Source of the DNA: Ascoidea asiatica
Taxonomy: Eukaryota; Ascomycota; Saccharomycetes; Ascoideales; Ascoideaceae
Reading direction: 5' to 3'
DNA length: 64,000 bases
Assembly (NCBI GenBank): GCA_001600695.1
Contig: BCKQ01000005.1
Location: 570,593 to 634,592, forward strand
This document shows, piece by piece, positions 61,480-64,000 of the stretch; position 1 is the stretch's first letter, and every line of letters begins with the position of its first letter. The notes beneath the pieces were generated by a model. That model did no database searches, had not been told where the DNA came from, and saw only the letters and a program-made list of their open reading frames with translations. A program made the position numbers and the translations under genes.

Positions 61480-62823
61480 ATGATTTCCAATGCTTTTAAA
61501 TTGCAGTTTAGAATTAGTTGCCGAATACCACTATATAATTCAATTAGAAATTTTGCTGATTATAATAATACCAATTTATATTCATTAAAAAAAAGATGGG
61601 ATTATGACTTCAATTATATTCTCAGTAAAAATTCATTTAAAGCCCAGAAGAAACGTTTACTTATTTATAAATTACTAATCAATGCAATCAAAGAGAGTAA
61701 AGTGATAGAAAGAAACTTAGTGAATTCTCAAAGTGTTGCAATAATTGATCAAACGAAAAATTCATCTGATTATCAATTATTAAAATTATTCAGTAAGAAT
61801 AATCAAAATGGTGAAACTGCAGAAAAACTTTTAATGGGATTTTTAACAAGTAATGATATTATAGTTTCGTTCATAACTAATAAAACTTCAGATATCATGA
61901 AAGAATTTTTATTAGAAAAACCAATTCCAAAAAATAAAAATATTGTGAAAATAATGCAAATTTATTCAGATAATATTATAAGAAATAATGAAAAAGTAGA
62001 TAAAAGTCTTATTTCTCTTTCTCTAAAACAAATCTTAAAAAATGAAAAATCAACAGCAAAGGATAATTTTCTTACTTCTTTTGATTTAATAGATATTTTC
62101 TATGCAAAAAGTTCAAACTATATTAAAAATTATAAAAAAAGATATTTTTTGAAAAAAACATTGCAAACTTTTGTAATTTTAATTCCAATGTTACCTATAT
62201 TCTATTTTATTTCACAATCTTCAATAGCTTTTAACTTAACAGTTATGTTCTTTGTTTATTTCCTAAACATATCCTTTTTAAGTTTTCTTTCATTTTTATC
62301 ATTATCCAATCCTTCAATGAAAATTAAATGGAGATCTGGAGTAGGCTTATTCCATAGACTAATTCAAAAAAATGAAATAATTATGATTCACAAAGTTCTA
62401 ACATTTTTTGAAGAATTCTATGATTTAAATGTTAATAACTATCATTTAATTCATTCTTTAGTTCAAAATCAAAATTCTTCGGGATTGAAATCATTATCTA
62501 ATTTCAAAGACAATAGTAATTCTAATATTCAGTATTTTTTAAATAACAACTCTAAAGATTTAGAAATTGATACCTTCAAACAAGAATTACTTCAATTTTT
62601 TTACAAAACCTTGAGAGAAAGAAGAATGTATTTAGAAGAAAGTGAAAATGAACTTTTATTTCTAGAATATTGGATCACTAGAGGTCAAAACCTTGAATGG
62701 GTTGAGCCAGATCAAGATCCAGCAGAAATTTTGATTTTGGAAAATCATTCTAATACTGATACAAAAAGAATTATACCCCTAAAAGATAAAGTTTTTACAA
62801 AACAATTCCATTCAAATGGTTAA
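61480..62823 (+). CDS. Unrecognised protein, probably mitochondrial inner membrane
   Basis: 447 residues. The N-terminus (MISNAFKLQFRISCRIPLYN, then SIRNF) is basic and lacks acidic residues, like a mitochondrial presequence. Two hydrophobic segments lie at about 226-245 and 250-275, separated by a short loop. Both flanks are polar and helical, so a hairpin in the inner membrane with large domains on one side is likely. Notable motifs: KWRSGVGLFHRLIQKNEI, then after a variable Asn/Ser linker LRERRMYLEESENELLFLEY and WITRGQNLEWVEPDQDPAEI. The compact C-terminal motif looks conserved, but I cannot name the family. It converges with THO2 162 bp away. Confidence 0.6.
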   Translation: MISNAFKLQFRISCRIPLYNSIRNFADYNNTNLYSLKKRWDYDFNYILSKNSFKAQKKRLLIYKLLINAIKESKVIERNLVNSQSVAIIDQTKNSSDYQLLKLFSKNNQNGETAEKLLMGFLTSNDIIVSFITNKTSDIMKEFLLEKPIPKNKNIVKIMQIYSDNIIRNNEKVDKSLISLSLKQILKNEKSTAKDNFLTSFDLIDIFYAKSSNYIKNYKKRYFLKKTLQTFVILIPMLPIFYFISQSSIAFNLTVMFFVYFLNISFLSFLSFLSLSNPSMKIKWRSGVGLFHRLIQKNEIIMIHKVLTFFEEFYDLNVNNYHLIHSLVQNQNSSGLKSLSNFKDNSNSNIQYFLNNNSKDLEIDTFKQELLQFFYKTLRERRMYLEESENELLFLEYWITRGQNLEWVEPDQDPAEILILENHSNTDTKRIIPLKDKVFTKQFHSNG

Positions 62824-62985
62824 ATATACAAATACAATGTTTATATTCTTGTTCTACATTAACACAGGGGAAGACTCAAATAAAGAAGAAAACCTTCATG
62901 TGAATGGGTGGTAAATATGTTGAAAAATGATAAAATTAATTTTTGACCCTAACTTTGATATATACAAAAATCAATTAGGATGCCT

Positions 62986-64000
62986 TCAAAATCCATTGTT
63001 TCTATAATAAGCATTATTTCTGTTATAATTACCTCTATAATGATTATTCTCATATCTGTTTTTTCTATTGGTAACATCATTTTTTGATGCGTTTTTACTG
63101 TCATTAGAATTGGGTGTGCTAGCGCTTGGTTTCGTCGGTGCTCCTAAAGGAATTGCTCTCTCAACTACCTTATTGGAAATGTCTTTTGGTGCAGTCGGCA
63201 ATTTTTTATTAATTAGTGGCTCGCTCTTCTTCAAATCTGCTGGTATATTACTTTTCGAGGCTTCCGACAATTTTTTTTCTGTCACTGAATTTTCTTTGCC
63301 TATTACATTAGGCTTAGTCTTTTTTGAGCTATTTTTGTTTGCTTGATCTTCTGTAGCTGCTCTTTTTGTAGGAATTTTCAAGTCCCTTTTGCTTTTATCA
63401 ACAGTTTGAGCCATGACATCTGGAAATTTCCTTGGTGCATGATTATCTCTTGAGTCTTTTTGCCCAAGTGGAGCTCTTGGTATTGGTAAAGGGGTTTTTG
63501 GTCCTGTTGGTATAGTTGCAGTTATTTCTGGTTTTGATTTTTTCTTTTTTAATAGAACTCTCTTCTGGCTTATCAAAGCCTCTTGAGATTTTCTATCTCT
63601 TCTAGCTCTCTGCCTCTGTTCATCTGTCTCGGACATTTCATAGAAATTCCACATAGAAACCCATTTTTGAGATCGAGATTTTGTTAAACCAACTAGAGCA
63701 CTAGCAGACAATTGAATATCTTTTCTTGAATCTTTTTTTGAAATTTCTTCCATTGTTTCCAAAAGTTTTTCACAATGATCTTCTATAGTTGGATATACAG
63801 TTATAACATTCTTAAGATAAGTAATAGTATTACGGCGATACATATAATCCTCGGTTTCAAGTGCTGAAAGAATATCGTTTAATGCCAGGGAATGAAATTC
63901 AAAAAGTGTTTTTAGAAATTCTTTATGAGACACAAATGTAGATTCATGAAAACATTTTAATTTAGAGAATTCTTTCTCAAAAATGGTGGCATCTCTCCAA
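62986..64000 (-). CDS. THO2: THO complex subunit Tho2, C-terminal part (5' end outside window)
   Basis: The frame is open from the right edge (WRDATIFEKEFSKLKCFHES) through TFVSHKEFLKTLFEFHSLAL, NDILSALETEDYMYRRNTIT and YLKNVITVYP to the stop; about 337 residues are visible. The FLKTL..F...LN.IL.AL....Y..RRN.I..LK....YP pattern and SASALVGLTKSRSQKWVSMW are typical of the end of the conserved Tho2 domain. A basic, Ser/Pro/Lys-rich tail follows, ending with R-N-Y repeats. Tho2 is the scaffold of THO/TREX, which couples transcription to mRNA export. No start codon is inside the window. Confidence 0.85.
   Translation of the reverse strand, partial: WRDATIFEKEFSKLKCFHESTFVSHKEFLKTLFEFHSLALNDILSALETEDYMYRRNTITYLKNVITVYPTIEDHCEKLLETMEEISKKDSRKDIQLSASALVGLTKSRSQKWVSMWNFYEMSETDEQRQRARRDRKSQEALISQKRVLLKKKKSKPEITATIPTGPKTPLPIPRAPLGQKDSRDNHAPRKFPDVMAQTVDKSKRDLKIPTKRAATEDQANKNSSKKTKPNVIGKENSVTEKKLSEASKSNIPADLKKSEPLINKKLPTAPKDISNKVVERAIPLGAPTKPSASTPNSNDSKNASKNDVTNRKNRYENNHYRGNYNRNNAYYRNNGF

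Overview
The window looks like AT-rich nuclear DNA from a budding yeast (Saccharomycotina). It has dense, mostly uninterrupted genes with A/T-ending codons, rare introns with yeast signals (GTATGT or GTAAGT donors; TACTAAC-like branch points) and many asparagine tracts encoded by AAT/AAC repeats. A copper amine oxidase, a myo-inositol oxygenase and a Medusa-type regulator argue against a close relative of Saccharomyces cerevisiae. I cannot fix the genus. The meaning of CTG (Leu or Ser) is also open: the few CTG codons I located lie at poorly conserved positions.

Layout. 1-6.0 kb: the start of a BAP31/YET gene (cut by the left edge), then two tandem seipin-like genes. 6.0-6.9 kb: a convergent gap holding a 311-bp element with perfect 40-bp terminal inverted repeats. 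6.9-19.3 kb: DUR1,2 urea amidolyase and a DUF1765-type protein. 21.6-28.8 kb: a membrane-anchored deubiquitinase, a copper amine oxidase and a WD40-like protein. 29.5-41.3 kb: SMD3, CDC37, TAF10, VPS18, MIX23, a doubtful small ORF and SRO7. 41.3-47.1 kb: 5.7 kb without genes. 47.1-64 kb: a Medusa/DUF7082 regulator, AIM24, EAF6, ARP7, CDS1, RPL37, MIOX, an unrecognised mitochondrial membrane protein and the C-terminal part of THO2 (cut by the right edge).

Three genes are split by introns that I placed from splice signals: SMD3 (110 nt), SRO7 (91 nt) and RPL37 (688 nt, with a 7-nt first exon). The genes are mostly housekeeping and do not form one pathway. Links are local. EAF6 (NuA4) and ARP7 (SWI/SNF-RSC) share a divergent promoter, and TAF10 is another chromatin/transcription factor. 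Seipin and CDS1 both act in phosphatidic acid and lipid-droplet metabolism. DUR1,2 and the amine oxidase both release usable nitrogen. MIOX would open myo-inositol catabolism.

The most unusual signals are non-coding. At least seven GC-rich islands of about 0.2-1 kb sit in otherwise very AT-rich intergenic DNA, several carrying tandem repeats of 10-12 bp. CACGTG boxes are frequent and appear confined to intergenic DNA. The long gap upstream of the Medusa gene contains a strong hairpin and several palindromes. Statements about families come from memory and visual comparison; no search was run.
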